From: Acidimicrobiia bacterium
Lineage (GTDB): Bacteria > Actinomycetota > Acidimicrobiia > Acidimicrobiales > Poriferisodalaceae
DNA length: 33,237 nt
Direction of reading: 5' to 3'
Assembly (NCBI GenBank): GCA_022826045.1
Contig: JAJDVQ010000025.1
Span: 1 to 33,237, forward strand
The notes under the pieces are model-generated. The model saw only the letters and a list, made by a program, of their open reading frames with translations, was not told where the DNA came from and did no database searches. Shown piece by piece: positions 1 to 10,685 of the stretch (position 1 is its first letter; each line of letters opens with the position of its first letter). Position numbers and translations under genes: made by a program.

Positions 1-269
1 TTGCGCGAGTTCCCCGACCCCGCGCCGGCAGGATCGCCCTTCTCATAGCCCAGATGATCGGTCAGCTCCTCAGCCAGAGCCCGCTCGAGCACCGCCTTGG
101 TCAGCTGGCCCAACAGCCCATCGGGGCCCAGCAGCTGCACGCCCTGCTCATCAGCGCGCTCCATCAGCGCGTCCAGCGCGTCCTCGTCAACCAGCGAAAC
201 GCTCGGCGTCAGCCCAGCCAGTCGTGCGTCCTCAGTCAATGTGGTCCTCTCCGCCGCTCCGGAATCCAT
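1..269 (-). CDS. IS256/mutator-type transposase, N-terminal fragment (runs off the window)
   Basis: This reads from an ATG at 269 leftward for 89 codons to the window edge. The N-terminal motif of the mutator transposase family is visible: a Leu-rich helix (LLGQLTKAVLERALAEELTDHLGY) followed by EKGDPAGAGSGNSRN, matching the family's 'HLGYEK...G..GN.RNG' block just before the DDE catalytic core. The catalytic residues would lie outside the window, so activity cannot be judged. The gene would catalyse cut/copy-and-paste transposition of its own element. No independent ribosome binding site is clear; a TTG 12 codons downstream is an alternative start. Confidence 0.8.
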   Translation of the reverse strand, partial: MDSGAAERTTLTEDARLAGLTPSVSLVDEDALDALMERADEQGVQLLGPDGLLGQLTKAVLERALAEELTDHLGYEKGDPAGAGSGNSR

Positions 270-300
270 CACCGAAGCAACTGTCTCAGACCACCCCCCT

Positions 301-323
301 TACACAGAGGAAATGACAGTCCC
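301..323. repeat. Terminal inverted repeat of the IS element (outer end)
   Basis: The 23 bases begin TACACA, pass through an A/G-rich centre and end TGACAGTCCC. They match the repeat at 490-513 at both ends with a one-base length difference in the centre. It lies 5' of the transposase start, as expected for a left terminal repeat. Confidence 0.65.
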
Positions 324-472
324 AGCGGCGTCGCGATGTGGCCCGCTACGAGGAGCACGTCAAGAAGCTGGACAACCGCATCAACCTGACCGGCAAGACC
401 AACGGCTGGAAAGCCGTCCTGAACACCCTGACCGTCCACTACGGCGACCGGATCGCCGACCACATCCGATGA
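324..472 (+). pseudogene. 3' remnant of a transposase gene, probably from a related IS copy
   Basis: An open frame without its own start ends at TGA 470-472. Its last 46 codons read as a plausible transposase C-terminus with a basic helix, an NLTGKTNGWKAVLNTL stretch and a final HYGDRIADHIR. The terminal repeat at 490-513 follows 17 bases later, as expected for the right end of an element. The frame simply begins at the end of the neighbouring element, so the older copy seems to have been interrupted by the insertion. I recognise it as a transposase mainly from position; the C-terminal sequence alone does not fix the family. Confidence 0.5.
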
Positions 473-489
473 AAACCACCACGGCCGGC

Positions 490-513
490 TACACAAAAAA
501 ATCTGACAGTCCC
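490..513. repeat. Terminal repeat of the older IS remnant
   Basis: The 24 bases begin TACACA, continue with an A-run, and end CTGACAGTCCC. This is nearly the same as 301-323 in the same orientation and marks the right end of the older, interrupted copy. Confidence 0.6.
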
Positions 514-626
514 AACCGTCCAAGCACCCCACGCGCAGATACACTGCCCGCCACCAGGGCCAACGACGTCCCTGCCGCCGCCGGGTTCCGACATCGGAGC
601 TCCATCAGCCCACCGGGACGTCGCCG

Positions 627-3600
627 ATGCCCATCAATGACACTGCGACCGCTGACACAGCGGCTGCGCCGCGTGCCGAAGACCGTCCTGCGGTACGCAC
701 CGGCCCCTTCTCGACGCCGCCACCCGCACAAGGCCTCTACGACCCCGCATTCGAGCACGACGCGTGCGGCGTGGGCTTCGTGGCCGACATGTCCGGGGTG
801 CCGAGCCGCGCAGTCGTCGATCAGGCCCTGCAGTGCCTCGTCAACCTCGACCATCGCAGCGCGACGGGCGCTGAGGCCAACGTCGGCGACGGCATCGGCA
901 TCACCATCGGGGTGCCCGACCGGTTCCTGCGCGAGGTCTGCGACTTCGAGCTCCCGCCAGCCGGCCACTATGCGGTCGGCACGGCGTTCCTGCCCCGCGC
1001 CGACCCTGACGCAGCCGCAGCGTCGATCGAAGCGATCATGGTCGACGAGGGCTTCGAGGTGCTCGGCTGGCGCGAGGTCCCCACCGATCCCTCCGCGCTC
1101 GGCAAGTTCGCCACCGATCCCATGCCGGTATTCCGGATGCTGTTCGTGGCCGCCCCGTCCCCTCAACAGGGCCATCTGCTCGAGGGGCTGGCGCTCGAAC
1201 GGCGGGTGTACGTCGCCCGCAAGCGCACCGAGCATGAGATCGATCCCGCGCCCTACTTCCCGTCACTGTCGTGCCGCACGCTCATCTACAAGGGAATGCT
1301 GACCTGCAGCCAGTTCGCAGAGTTCTATCCCGACCTGGTCGACCCCCGCATGGAATCGGCGCTCGCCCTGCTGCACTCGCGTTTCAGCACGAACACGTTC
1401 CCCTCATGGCCGCTCGCGCACCCGTATCGCATGCTGGCTCACAACGGCGAGATCAACACCGTCATGGGCAACCGCAACTGGATGCGTGCGCGCGAGGGCA
1501 CGCTGTCGAGCCCGCTGTTCGCTGACCTTGATGGACGCAACCAGCTTGAGCGCACCTACCCGGTGTGCACGCCGGGCGCGTCGGACACCGCCAGCTTCGA
1601 CGAGGTCCTCGAACTGCTCCATCTCGGCGGGCGGAGTCTCCCCCATGCCGTGCTGATGATGATCCCGGAGGCATGGGAGAACCATGCCCGCATGCCCCAG
1701 GACAAGCACGACTTCTACGAATTCCATGCCTCGTTGATGGAACCGTGGGACGGCCCGGCCAGCATCGCCTTCACCGACGGCACCGTCGTGGGTGCAGTGC
1801 TCGACAGAAATGGATTGCGGCCCTCCCGCTACTGGGTCACCGCCGACGGTCTGGTCGTGATGGCATCCGAGGTCGGCGTCGCGGACATCGACCAAACCCG
1901 CATCGTCCGCAAGGGCCGCCTGCAGCCGGGTCGCATGTTCCTGGTGGACACCTCGCTGGGCCGCATCGTGGGCGACGACGAGATCAAGCATGACCTCGTG
2001 AGCGCGAAGCCGTATGGGGATTGGCTCGCCGACGGGCTCGCACACCTGGAGGACCTGCCGCCGCGCTTCAGCCTGACGCCTCAGCACTCCTCGGTGACGC
2101 TGCGCCAGCGCACCTTCGGCTACACCACCGAGGAACTGCGGATCCTGGTGGCGCCGATGGCACGCACCGGCATCGAGCCGATCGGGTCGATGGGCACCGA
2201 CACGCCGATCGCCGTGCTGTCGAAGCGGCCGAGACTGCTGTTCGACTACTTCAGCCAGCTGTTCGCGCAGGTCACCAATCCGCCGCTGGATGCGATCCGT
2301 GAGGAACTGGTGACGTCCACCAAGGCCAAGATCGGCCCGGAGGGCAACCTGTTGCAGCCCGGCCCGGACTCGTGCCGTCAGATCGTGCTGCCCTACCCGA
2401 TCCTGTCGAATGAGGATCTCGCCAAGATCCTGTACATCGACGAGGACCTGCAGCAAGCGCCCGCGCAGGCCAATGGCGCCGCATCGGACGGCGCCGCCCA
2501 GCCCGATGTCGATGCCGGCCGCTTCCGGCCGTTCGCAGTAGATGGGCTGTACCCGGTCACAGAGGGCGGCGCGGGAATGGCGCGGGCAATCGCCCAGGTG
2601 TGCGAGCAGGTCGACGAGGCCATCGCAGGCGGCTCCCGGATCATCATCCTGTCGGACCGCTACAGCGACGAGCAGCATGCGCCGATTCCTTCGCTGCTGC
2701 TGACGGGCGCGGTGCACCACCACTTGGTGCGCAACAAGACCCGGACGATGGTGGGCTTGGTCACCGAGTGCGGCGATGCACGCGAGGTGCACCACATGGC
2801 CCTGCTGCTGGGCTACGGGGCGAGCGCCGTCAACCCGTACCTGGCCTTCGAGTCGATCGACGACATGGTGCGCAGCGGCGTCATCACCGAAGTCGACGAG
2901 CGCACCGCCAAGCGCAACTACATCAAGGCGTGCACCAAGGGCGTGCTCAAAGTGATGTCCAAGATGGGCATCTCGACCGTGGCCAGCTACACCGGGGCAC
3001 AGGTGTTCGAGGCGGTGGGCCTTGGGGCGGACCTCATCGATCGCTACTTCAGCGGGACGACATCCAAGCTCGACGGCGTCGGTCTCGACGTGCTCGCTGC
3101 CGAGGTTGCCGAGCGCCACCGGTTCGCCTACCTCGACAACCCCACCGAGGCCGCGCACCGCGATCTGTGGGCGGGCGGCGAGTACCAGTGGCGGCGAGAG
3201 GGCGAGTACCACCTGTTCAACCCCGAGACTGTCTACAAGCTGCAGCACTCCACGCGCGCCGGCCGCTATGAGATCTTCAAGGAGTACACGCAGCTGGTGG
3301 ATGATCAGTCCACCGAGCTGGCGACACTGCGGGGCCTGTTCGAGCTCCGTCCGGCGCCCGGTAGTCCTATCCCGATCGACGAGGTCGAGCCGGTTGCTGA
3401 GATCGTGAAGCGCTTCTCCACCGGAGCGATGAGCTACGGCTCGATCTCCGCGGAAGCACACGAGACGCTGGCGATCGCCATGAACCGCATCGGCGGCAAG
3501 TCCAATACCGGCGAGGGCGGCGAAGACCCAGAGCGCTATGTGCCGGACCCCAACGGCGACCTGCGGCGCTCCGCCATCAAGCAGGTGGCCTCGGGGCGCT

Positions 3601-5339
3601 TCGGTGTGACCTCGGAGTACCTGACCAACGCCGATGATCTGCAGATCAAGATGGCCCAGGGCGCCAAGCCCGGCGAGGGCGGGCAGCTTCCGGGGCCCAA
3701 GGTCTGGCCGTGGATCGCGAAGACCCGCCACTCGACGCCCGGTGTCGGGCTCATCAGCCCGCCTCCGCACCACGACATCTATTCGATCGAGGATCTCAAG
3801 CAGCTCATCCACGATCTCAAGAACTCCAACCCGGCTGCGCGCGTCCACGTCAAGCTGGTGGCCGAGGTGGGCGTGGGCACCGTCGCCGCCGGCGTGTCGA
3901 AGGCGAAGGCCGATGTGGTGCTGATCTCCGGCCACGACGGCGGCACCGGGGCGTCGCCGCTGACGTCCCTGAAGCACGCGGGCGCGCCGTGGGAGCTCGG
4001 CCTCGCCGAGACACAGCAGACGCTGCTGCTGAACGGGCTGCGGGACCGCATCGTCGTACAGACCGACGGGCAGCTGAAGACCGGACGCGACGTGATCGTG
4101 GCGGCACTGCTGGGTGCCGAGGAATACGGTTTCGCCACAGCGCCGCTGGTGGTCTCGGGCTGCATCATGATGCGCGTCTGCCATCTCGACACCTGCCCCG
4201 TGGGCGTCGCCACCCAGAACCGCGAGCTGCGCAAGCGCTTCGGCGGCCGGCCCGAGTTCGTCGTGAACTACTTCGAGTACATCGCCCAGGAGGTCCGCGA
4301 GTACCTGGCAATGCTGGGCTTCCGGTCGCTGCCCGAGGCCATCGGGCGGGTGGACCGGCTCGACACCACCGCTGCGGTTGCCCATTGGAAGGCCCACGGG
4401 TTGAACCTGTCGCCGATCCTGGCGGAGCCCGAGACGCCGTGGCCGCAGGATCGCTACTGCTCCCAGAGCCAGGACCACGGCCTGGACCGGACCCTCGACC
4501 AGCAGCTCATCGAATTGGCGGCACCCGCGATCCAGCGCCGCGAGCTGGTGCGAGCAGAGCTGCCTATCAGCAACGTGAACCGGACGGTCGGCACCATGCT
4601 CGGCCATCGCATCACCGCTGCCCACGGCGGCGACGGCCTGCCTGACGACACGGTCGATTTCACGTTCAACGGGTCGGCCGGGCAGAGCTTCGGCGCATTC
4701 GCGCCGCGAGGGTTGACGATGCGGCTGTACGGCGACGCCAACGACTACCTGGGCAAGGGGCTGTCGGGCGGGCGCCTGGTGGTGCGACCGCCGCGTGACA
4801 CACACCCGGACTTCGTGGCCGAGGACAACATCATCGCTGGGAACGTCATCCTGTACGGCGCAACCGGTGGCGAGGCGTACATCCGCGGCACGGTCGGCGA
4901 ACGCTTCTGCGTGCGCAACTCCGGAGCGACCGCCGTGGTCGAAGGGGTGGGCGACCACGCGTGCGAGTACATGACGGGCGGCATGGTGGTGGTGCTCGGC
5001 GGCGTCGGCCGCAACTTCGGCGCGGGGATGTCGGGCGGGGTGGCATTCGTGTACGACCCCGACGACGTCTTCTGGCGACACCTGAACGCCGAAATGGTCG
5101 ACCTCGAGACCCAGCTCGACGACGCCGACGCAGAGACGGTGCGCACGGTGCTGCGCCAGCACGTCGCGGAGACCGATTCGGCTCCGGCCCAGCGCATCCT
5201 GGGACGCTGGCACAGCGAGGTGCGCAGCTTCCGCAAGGTGATGCCGAAGGACTACCGGCGCGTGCTCGAAGCACGGGCAGCAGCGGCCGAGCTCGGCCAA
5301 GACCCCGACGAGGCAGTCATGGCGGCTGCGCATGGCTAG
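627..5339 (+). CDS. gltB: Glutamate synthase [NADPH] large (alpha) subunit
   Basis: The 1570-residue protein has the normal length and domain order of bacterial GltB. It carries an N-terminal class-II glutamine amidotransferase with the nucleophile Cys47 in HDACGVGFV after a 46-residue propeptide. A central domain, an FMN-binding synthase domain (about 870-1240, with [12 protein letters not shown]) and a C-terminal GXGXG beta-helix follow. The 3Fe-4S cysteines are Cys1179, Cys1185 and Cys1190 (C-x5-C-x4-C in [15 protein letters not shown]). The enzyme takes ammonia from glutamine and makes two glutamates from 2-oxoglutarate in the cytoplasm, with GltD supplying electrons. The ATG at 627 lies 113 bases after the IS remnant. 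The loop around residues 610-630 ([15 protein letters not shown]) looks inserted and is encoded by the palindrome at 2475-2495. Confidence 0.98.
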   Translation: MPINDTATADTAAAPRAEDRPAVRTGPFSTPPPAQGLYDPAFEHDACGVGFVADMSGVPSRAVVDQALQCLVNLDHRSATGAEANVGDGIGITIGVPDRFLREVCDFELPPAGHYAVGTAFLPRADPDAAAASIEAIMVDEGFEVLGWREVPTDPSALGKFATDPMPVFRMLFVAAPSPQQGHLLEGLALERRVYVARKRTEHEIDPAPYFPSLSCRTLIYKGMLTCSQFAEFYPDLVDPRMESALALLHSRFSTNTFPSWPLAHPYRMLAHNGEINTVMGNRNWMRAREGTLSSPLFADLDGRNQLERTYPVCTPGASDTASFDEVLELLHLGGRSLPHAVLMMIPEAWENHARMPQDKHDFYEFHASLMEPWDGPASIAFTDGTVVGAVLDRNGLRPSRYWVTADGLVVMASEVGVADIDQTRIVRKGRLQPGRMFLVDTSLGRIVGDDEIKHDLVSAKPYGDWLADGLAHLEDLPPRFSLTPQHSSVTLRQRTFGYTTEELRILVAPMARTGIEPIGSMGTDTPIAVLSKRPRLLFDYFSQLFAQVTNPPLDAIREELVTSTKAKIGPEGNLLQPGPDSCRQIVLPYPILSNEDLAKILYIDEDLQQAPAQANGAASDGAAQPDVDAGRFRPFAVDGLYPVTEGGAGMARAIAQVCEQVDEAIAGGSRIIILSDRYSDEQHAPIPSLLLTGAVHHHLVRNKTRTMVGLVTECGDAREVHHMALLLGYGASAVNPYLAFESIDDMVRSGVITEVDERTAKRNYIKACTKGVLKVMSKMGISTVASYTGAQVFEAVGLGADLIDRYFSGTTSKLDGVGLDVLAAEVAERHRFAYLDNPTEAAHRDLWAGGEYQWRREGEYHLFNPETVYKLQHSTRAGRYEIFKEYTQLVDDQSTELATLRGLFELRPAPGSPIPIDEVEPVAEIVKRFSTGAMSYGSISAEAHETLAIAMNRIGGKSNTGEGGEDPERYVPDPNGDLRRSAIKQVASGRFGVTSEYLTNADDLQIKMAQGAKPGEGGQLPGPKVWPWIAKTRHSTPGVGLISPPPHHDIYSIEDLKQLIHDLKNSNPAARVHVKLVAEVGVGTVAAGVSKAKADVVLISGHDGGTGASPLTSLKHAGAPWELGLAETQQTLLLNGLRDRIVVQTDGQLKTGRDVIVAALLGAEEYGFATAPLVVSGCIMMRVCHLDTCPVGVATQNRELRKRFGGRPEFVVNYFEYIAQEVREYLAMLGFRSLPEAIGRVDRLDTTAAVAHWKAHGLNLSPILAEPETPWPQDRYCSQSQDHGLDRTLDQQLIELAAPAIQRRELVRAELPISNVNRTVGTMLGHRITAAHGGDGLPDDTVDFTFNGSAGQSFGAFAPRGLTMRLYGDANDYLGKGLSGGRLVVRPPRDTHPDFVAEDNIIAGNVILYGATGGEAYIRGTVGERFCVRNSGATAVVEGVGDHACEYMTGGMVVVLGGVGRNFGAGMSGGVAFVYDPDDVFWRHLNAEMVDLETQLDDADAETVRTVLRQHVAETDSAPAQRILGRWHSEVRSFRKVMPKDYRRVLEARAAAAELGQDPDEAVMAAAHG
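2475..2495. repeat. Divergent copy of a GC-rich palindrome inside gltB
   Basis: This 21-base palindrome has arms GGCGCC...GGCGCC and a core GCCGCATCGGACGGC. It resembles the CGCCGC-N5-GCGGCG element at 7840, 18643 and 19581 but is not identical, so membership of that family is tentative. It encodes part of an Ala/Gly-rich loop. Confidence 0.35.
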
Positions 5340-5395
5340 GCACCGCGTTCATCCGCTCGGCGCAGCCGCCACCGGAGCAAGCACAGGGGCTGCGC

Positions 5396-6853
<1,458 letters not shown>

Positions 6854-6871
6854 AGGCGAGAGGTCACAACG

Positions 6872-8173
6872 GTGAGCACGAGCCAGTACCCGGTGAACGG
6901 CGAGCGTCTGTGGGAGACGCTCCATTCCCTGGCAGAGATCGGCGCGACGGCCGCCGGTGGTGTCGCCCGGGTGGCGCTGACCGACGAGGACCGGGTGGGG
7001 CGCGACCAGTTCGTGGCATGGGTGCAGGAGCTGGGCTGCGCCGTCCATGTCGACCAGATGGGCAACCTGTTCGCACGTCGCGAGGGCACCGATTCGCAGC
7101 GGGCACCGGTGGTGGTCGGCAGCCACCTCGACAGCCAGCCCACGGGAGGCAAGTACGACGGCGCCTACGGCGTGATGGTGGGCCTCGAGGTGCTGCGAGT
7201 GCTCCACGACCACGGCATCAGCACTGCGGCACCCGTCGAGGTCGTCTCGTGGACCAACGAGGAGGGAGCGCGCTTCCCGCCCGCGATGATCGGTTCCGGC
7301 GTCTATGCCGGAGCGTTCAGCCTGGACGAGGGACTTGCCGCACCAGGAGTGGACGGCACCACCCTCGGCAGCGAGCTCGCCCGCATCGGCTATGCCGGAG
7401 ACGACCCATGCGGCGCCCCTGACGGTGCCGGTCGCCGACCCATAGGGCACTACATCGAGCCGCACATCGAGCAGGGTCCGATCCTGGAGGCCGCCGAGGT
7501 GACGCTCGGCGCGGTCACCGGGGTGCAGGGCATCCGCTGGTACGACGTGTCGATTGAAGGTCAGTCGGCGCATGCGGGCAGCACGCCGATGGAGCACCGC
7601 GCTGATGCCATGGTGGCCGCCGCACGGCTGGTGTGCGAGGCCGACGAGATCGCCGCTCGCCGTGCTCCCGAGGGACGCGCCACCGTCGGCACGCTGTCGG
7701 TCGGCACCGGCTCACGCAACACCGTGGCGGGCTCAGTCTCGCTGACTGTCGACTTGCGCCATCCCGACGCCGCCGAGCTGGAAGCCATGCACAACGAGCT
7801 GCTGGCCTTCGCCGAGAGCCCTGCCTTCGGACGGCAGCCCAGCGCCGCATTGAGCGGCGTCAGCCAACCCAGCGGACGCTCGCTCCCCCAGCCGCAGATC
7901 ACCCCGATCTGGTACTCGCCGCCGATCGTGTTCGATCCCACAGTGGTCGATGCGGTGCGGGAAGGTGCTCTCGCGGCGGGCTTCGAGCCGGTCGACATCA
8001 CCTCCGGGGCCGGCCACGACGCCTGCTACGTGTCCCGGGTTGCGCCCACCGGGATGCTGTTCATCCCGTGCGCCGACGGGCTGTCGCACAACGAAGCCGA
8101 ATCGATTCTCCCTGAGCACGCAACAGCGGGCGCCCAGGCCACCTTGAATGCAGTGCTCTTGTTGGCGGGCTAG
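6872..8173 (+). CDS. M20-family N-carbamoyl-L-amino-acid hydrolase / allantoate amidohydrolase
   Basis: The 433-residue protein belongs to the hydantoinase/carbamoylase branch of the M20 metallopeptidases. Probable metal ligands are His85 (GSHLDS), Asp96 (KYDG), Glu130/131 (WTNEEGARF), His198 (EPHIEQGP) and His406 (LSHNEAE). The dimerisation-domain motif SAHAGSTPMEHRADA is at 232-246. Members hydrolyse N-carbamoyl amino acids, ureidopropionate or allantoate and release CO2 and ammonia; the exact substrate cannot be read from sequence. The GTG at 6872, 18 bases after gltD, has a purine-rich site (GGCGAGAGG) upstream. Placement after gltBD suggests that released ammonia, once fixed into glutamine, feeds glutamate synthesis. 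Residues 323-341 look like an insertion coded by the palindrome at 7840-7861. Confidence 0.9.
   Translation: MSTSQYPVNGERLWETLHSLAEIGATAAGGVARVALTDEDRVGRDQFVAWVQELGCAVHVDQMGNLFARREGTDSQRAPVVVGSHLDSQPTGGKYDGAYGVMVGLEVLRVLHDHGISTAAPVEVVSWTNEEGARFPPAMIGSGVYAGAFSLDEGLAAPGVDGTTLGSELARIGYAGDDPCGAPDGAGRRPIGHYIEPHIEQGPILEAAEVTLGAVTGVQGIRWYDVSIEGQSAHAGSTPMEHRADAMVAAARLVCEADEIAARRAPEGRATVGTLSVGTGSRNTVAGSVSLTVDLRHPDAAELEAMHNELLAFAESPAFGRQPSAALSGVSQPSGRSLPQPQITPIWYSPPIVFDPTVVDAVREGALAAGFEPVDITSGAGHDACYVSRVAPTGMLFIPCADGLSHNEAESILPEHATAGAQATLNAVLLLAG
7840..7861. repeat. Copy 1 of a 22-bp GC-rich palindromic repeat inside a coding sequence
   Basis: The core is CGCCGC-ATTGA-GCGGCG, flanked by CAG- and -TC. 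It differs by one base from the copies at 18643-18664 and 19581-19602. It is read in a different frame from those copies (P-S-A-A-L-S-G-V here versus A-P-H-G-A-A-S there), so the match is at DNA rather than protein level. Confidence 0.7.
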
Positions 8174-8179
8174 CGCCGC

Positions 8180-9325
8180 TCAGGTCAGCTCGGCCAACGC
8201 CTGGCACTTGAGGATCGCCCGGGCAGACTGTTCCATGGCGGTCCATGCCGGTTGGTCGGCCACCTCGCCCCGCCAGCCCATCTGCGCCAGCCGATGAGTG
8301 AGCCGCACATCGCCGGCGCCTACATCGGCCCGGGCGAGCCAGCCGGTGGCAGCCTGGGCGTCGCGTACCGCTGACCTTCGGGTCTCGGTCCACAGCTGCT
8401 GGTCGACGCCAGACAGCGGCTCGGCGGGTATGGCCACGATCATTGCTCTGGCGGTGTTGCGCCAGTGGCGGGCGATATCCACCGGCACCTCGCCGGGCCA
8501 ATCCCCGAACAGCTGCTGCTCGACGCTGCGGTCGTCGGGCGATGCGCCGTCGATCACGCTGATGTTGACTTTGCTCAGTGCGATGGCGGCCGTCGTCGTG
8601 GCCTTCACGTCAGGGCGTGGCGGCGTCAACCGTTCTCGCAGTTCGCCGAATGCCGCAGCGCCCTCGGGACCGGTCGCCCAGCTGATGAAGTCGTTCCGGG
8701 CGCGCGCCCGGAACATCGGTGTCGCGAACGTGTCGGCCCACCATTCCACGGGCTGCAGCAGGTGTGCCATGCGGGGATCGAATTCCTCCCAGTTGCGGGC
8801 GTGCTCTTCCGACCGGAAGAGGTTCATGCCCGCTCAGCGGAAGGGCCGGGTTGCGGCATCGCCGCCGACCATGCTGCGGGTGTAGCCGACCATCGCAGGC
8901 GGATCGATCGAGATGATCTCCTCGTCGCGCATCACGATCTGCAGCGGTTCGCCGCCGAGCAGGCACGGCGCATCCACAGTCACGGTGCGGCCCTCGAACA
9001 GCCAGCGGCACGCCAACGCCTCGAAGCCGCACTGAGCGAACCAGCGCTGTTCGCCGTCGACGCTCACCCGGTATTGAGTGGGTTGGTTATTGAACGGCGG
9101 AAACGACGCGATGTAGTCGGTGCCCGGATGCAGCCAACCCGGCGTGAGGTCGATGACGCTCTTGACGAGTGCCTTGGCGCGTATCGGTGTGATACCCAGA
9201 GTGCCGGCCAGTTCGGCGTAGTGAGGCGCCACGCCGGTGGCCAACGTCTCGCGCATGATCGCCGCATACGCAGCATCAAGCTCCTCCAGCAGAAACTGCT
9301 CGGGATCCGTCGCCTCTACTGCCAT
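8180..9325 (-). CDS. MerB-like (alkylmercury lyase family) protein, candidate selenoprotein with in-frame TGA
   Basis: Two minus-strand frames, 9325-8834 (163 aa) and 8827-8180 (215 aa), are in the same phase and separated only by TGA-GCG-GGC. Read through, they give one 381-residue protein. The first part has an N-terminal helical/HTH-like region (about 30-65) and a MerB-like core with Cys99 and Glu102 (QCGFEAL, the place of MerB Cys96/Asp99) and Cys121. The part after the TGA begins AGMNLFRSEEHARNW. From memory, related proteins read C-x3-x-F-F-RSE-x-H, with the Cys exactly where this gene has TGA (codon 164), equivalent to MerB Cys159. A hairpin follows the TGA at once. I infer Sec164. The final ~150 residues are an unrecognised domain. 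MerB cleaves the carbon-mercury bond of organomercurials; family members with changed residues may have other roles. The alternatives are a nonsense mutation or two coupled genes. Confidence 0.72.
8795..8836 (-). promoter_or_regulatory. SECIS-like hairpin directly after the in-frame TGA
   Basis: On the transcript, the TGA (8836-8834) is followed with no gap by GCGGGC (8833-8828), a 6-base bulge, CUCUUCC (8821-8815), apical loop GGUC (8814-8811), GGAAGAG (8810-8804), CAC, and GCCCGC (8800-8795). That is a perfect 6-bp lower stem and a perfect 7-bp upper stem. The loop contains GGUC, the same bases as in the apical loop of the E. coli fdhF SECIS, about 20 bases after the TGA as bacterial SelB requires. 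The upper stem is partly forced by the codons for LFRSEE; the lower stem is not. Confidence 0.7.
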
Positions 9326-9331
9326 GTCGCG

Positions 9332-9337
9332 ACTCTA
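9332..9337 (-). promoter_or_regulatory. Probable -10 box of a leaderless promoter for the MerB-like gene
   Basis: TAGAGT on the minus strand ends six bases before the ATG at 9325, which would put the transcript start at or next to the start codon. No ribosome binding site precedes the ATG. No clear -35 is seen. Confidence 0.45.
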
Positions 9338-9466
9338 GAAGGCGCGCACTACAGCCGATGGATCCGTCGATTGCTCGGCAACAACGTGAGCCTTCGCGCC
9401 TTTGTGGGATGAGGGCCGCTGGGTTCGGTGCTGGGGGTTCACGTTAGGAGGATGCCGCAGCCAGAT

Positions 9467-10481
9467 TCAGTCCCAATGGCTCGATTTGTATTCGAGCATG
9501 TCGTCGCCGTGCAGTTGCTTCGTGGCGTTGCCGACGCGTACCCAGAATTCCGTAGGCACCTGCCCGCCGTCACGAGGCTTGGCAAACACAGGCTTCCCGC
9601 TCGCTGCAACTGAGACGAGGCAAACGTCGACGTCGTTGGCTCGCTCGAAGCCGATCTTGACAATGCCAGCGATGGGGATCGAGAGACCGCTGTCGAGCCG
9701 CTGGCGCAGGAAGAGTTCGTATCCGTCGCGAGACGCCTTGTCGCCCAGGGTTGCCATGTCGTCCTGCAGCCCCAGCACGACGCCGGCATCATCGACACCT
9801 ATCAGCAGGGTTCCGCCCTCAGCATTCAAAAAACCGCAAACCGTCTTGGTGATGACGTGCTCCAACCGCTTGTCGGCCTGTCCGGTGTGAAGATTCCAGC
9901 GGGCAGTCGACTTGTACTCGACCGTCTGGGATTCGCCAACATTGAGCAGATTGGCGAGCGGCGCCTGCGGTTCGTCCCCTTGTCCCTGGTCCCACAAGCG
10001 ATTGAAGGCCTCCCGGACGACTCCGGCGATGCGGACTCGTCGCTTTTCGAGGAAGCGTGATATCCGGGATGAATTGAGGATCCCGTTCGATGGCGGCGTC
10101 TGTGACCTCGAAGGTCTCGTCTTCGGGACAGAAGGCGATTCGGATCTGCCTCGCCTCAAACGTCTTGGTCAGCACTGGCCGACCAGTCAAGACGGCGTAC
10201 AGCGACGTGAGCCGTTGCTGCCCGTCAACAATGAGCAGCTTCGCGACTTTCTCATTCTCACCACCACCAACCTGCCGTGTCCCAGCATCCGCTCCCGTCT
10301 CCCAGAGCATCAGCGTGCCGACGGGGTACCCCCGATAGAGCGAGTCGAACAAGTCCCGTGCCTTCGCCGCCGGCCATACGAACGGACGCTGGATGTCTGG
10401 TAGCGCAATGTTGCCGTGCTTGATGGCCTCGACCAGATGCACAAGCGAGTAGCCCGTGTCCTTGTACAGCGTGGGCGTCAT
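9467..10481 (-). pseudogene. Decayed DUF262 (GmrSD-type) / AlbA_2 domain gene
   Basis: From ATG 10481 the protein reads as a DUF262/GmrS-N domain: QRPFVW at 31-36 and VDGQQRLTSLY at 85-95, the ParB-like nucleotide-hydrolysing motifs of type IV modification-dependent restriction systems. It stays family-like to about residue 140 (FEVTDAAIERDPQFIPDI). Homology then continues one frame over, from about 10060, with a helix (FLEKRRVRIAGVVREAFNRLWDQG) and a full AlbA_2/Schlafen-like domain (GESQTVEYKSTARW ... GFLNAEGGTLLIGVDD ... FWVRVGNATKQL) to the stop at 9467. Intact relatives have several hundred residues between these parts, so I infer an internal deletion plus a +1 shift. The AlbA_2 part has no ATG or GTG start of its own. 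The gene probably once encoded a defence-type protein. Confidence 0.7.
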
Positions 10482-10685
10482 GTTCGTCCTCTGACGGGTC
10501 GTCGCGAGCGTTCTGCGACCATCGACGCTACCGCTGGTCAGCGGCCTGCCACGGTGAGCAAGCTCGCTTGGAACCAAGCCGCCAGCAACTCGGGAGTCCC
10601 AAAAGACGGAGTTCGGCCCCGCCGCCGTACCCGCTCCGTGCCAGACTCGGCGACTGAAGACTCGACCGTTGGGACGGCGCATCTG

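Larger units (their letters stand above)
1..323 (-). mobile_element. Left end of an IS256-like (mutator-type) insertion sequence, cut by the window edge
   Basis: The segment holds the N-terminal part of a transposase on the minus strand, a short leader, and an outer terminal inverted repeat at 301-323 ending in TGACAGTCCC. The other end of the element lies before base 1. The sequence after 323 looks like the 3' end of a related transposase gene, so this copy seems to have inserted into an older relative. Family assignment rests on the transposase N-terminus; the exact boundary at 323 is inferred by matching the terminal repeat at 490-513. Confidence 0.7.

Noticed and set aside
1404..5333. A 1309-codon open frame antisense to gltB
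   Set aside because: GC-rich codon bias of gltB removes stops from the opposite strand; the translation is Arg/His/Val-rich with no recognisable domain, while the plus strand encodes a full GltB.
8180..8833. Treating 8180-8827 as a separate gene starting at its ATG
   Set aside because: The frame is in phase with the upstream MerB-like frame, the only break is one TGA at a conserved Cys position, and family similarity runs across it. Two coupled genes remain possible but explain the hairpin and alignment less well.
10030..10080. Programmed frameshift joining the DUF262 and AlbA_2 frames
   Set aside because: A short A-run (GAAAAG) is present, but a large part of the expected middle region is missing, so decay by deletion is the simpler reading.
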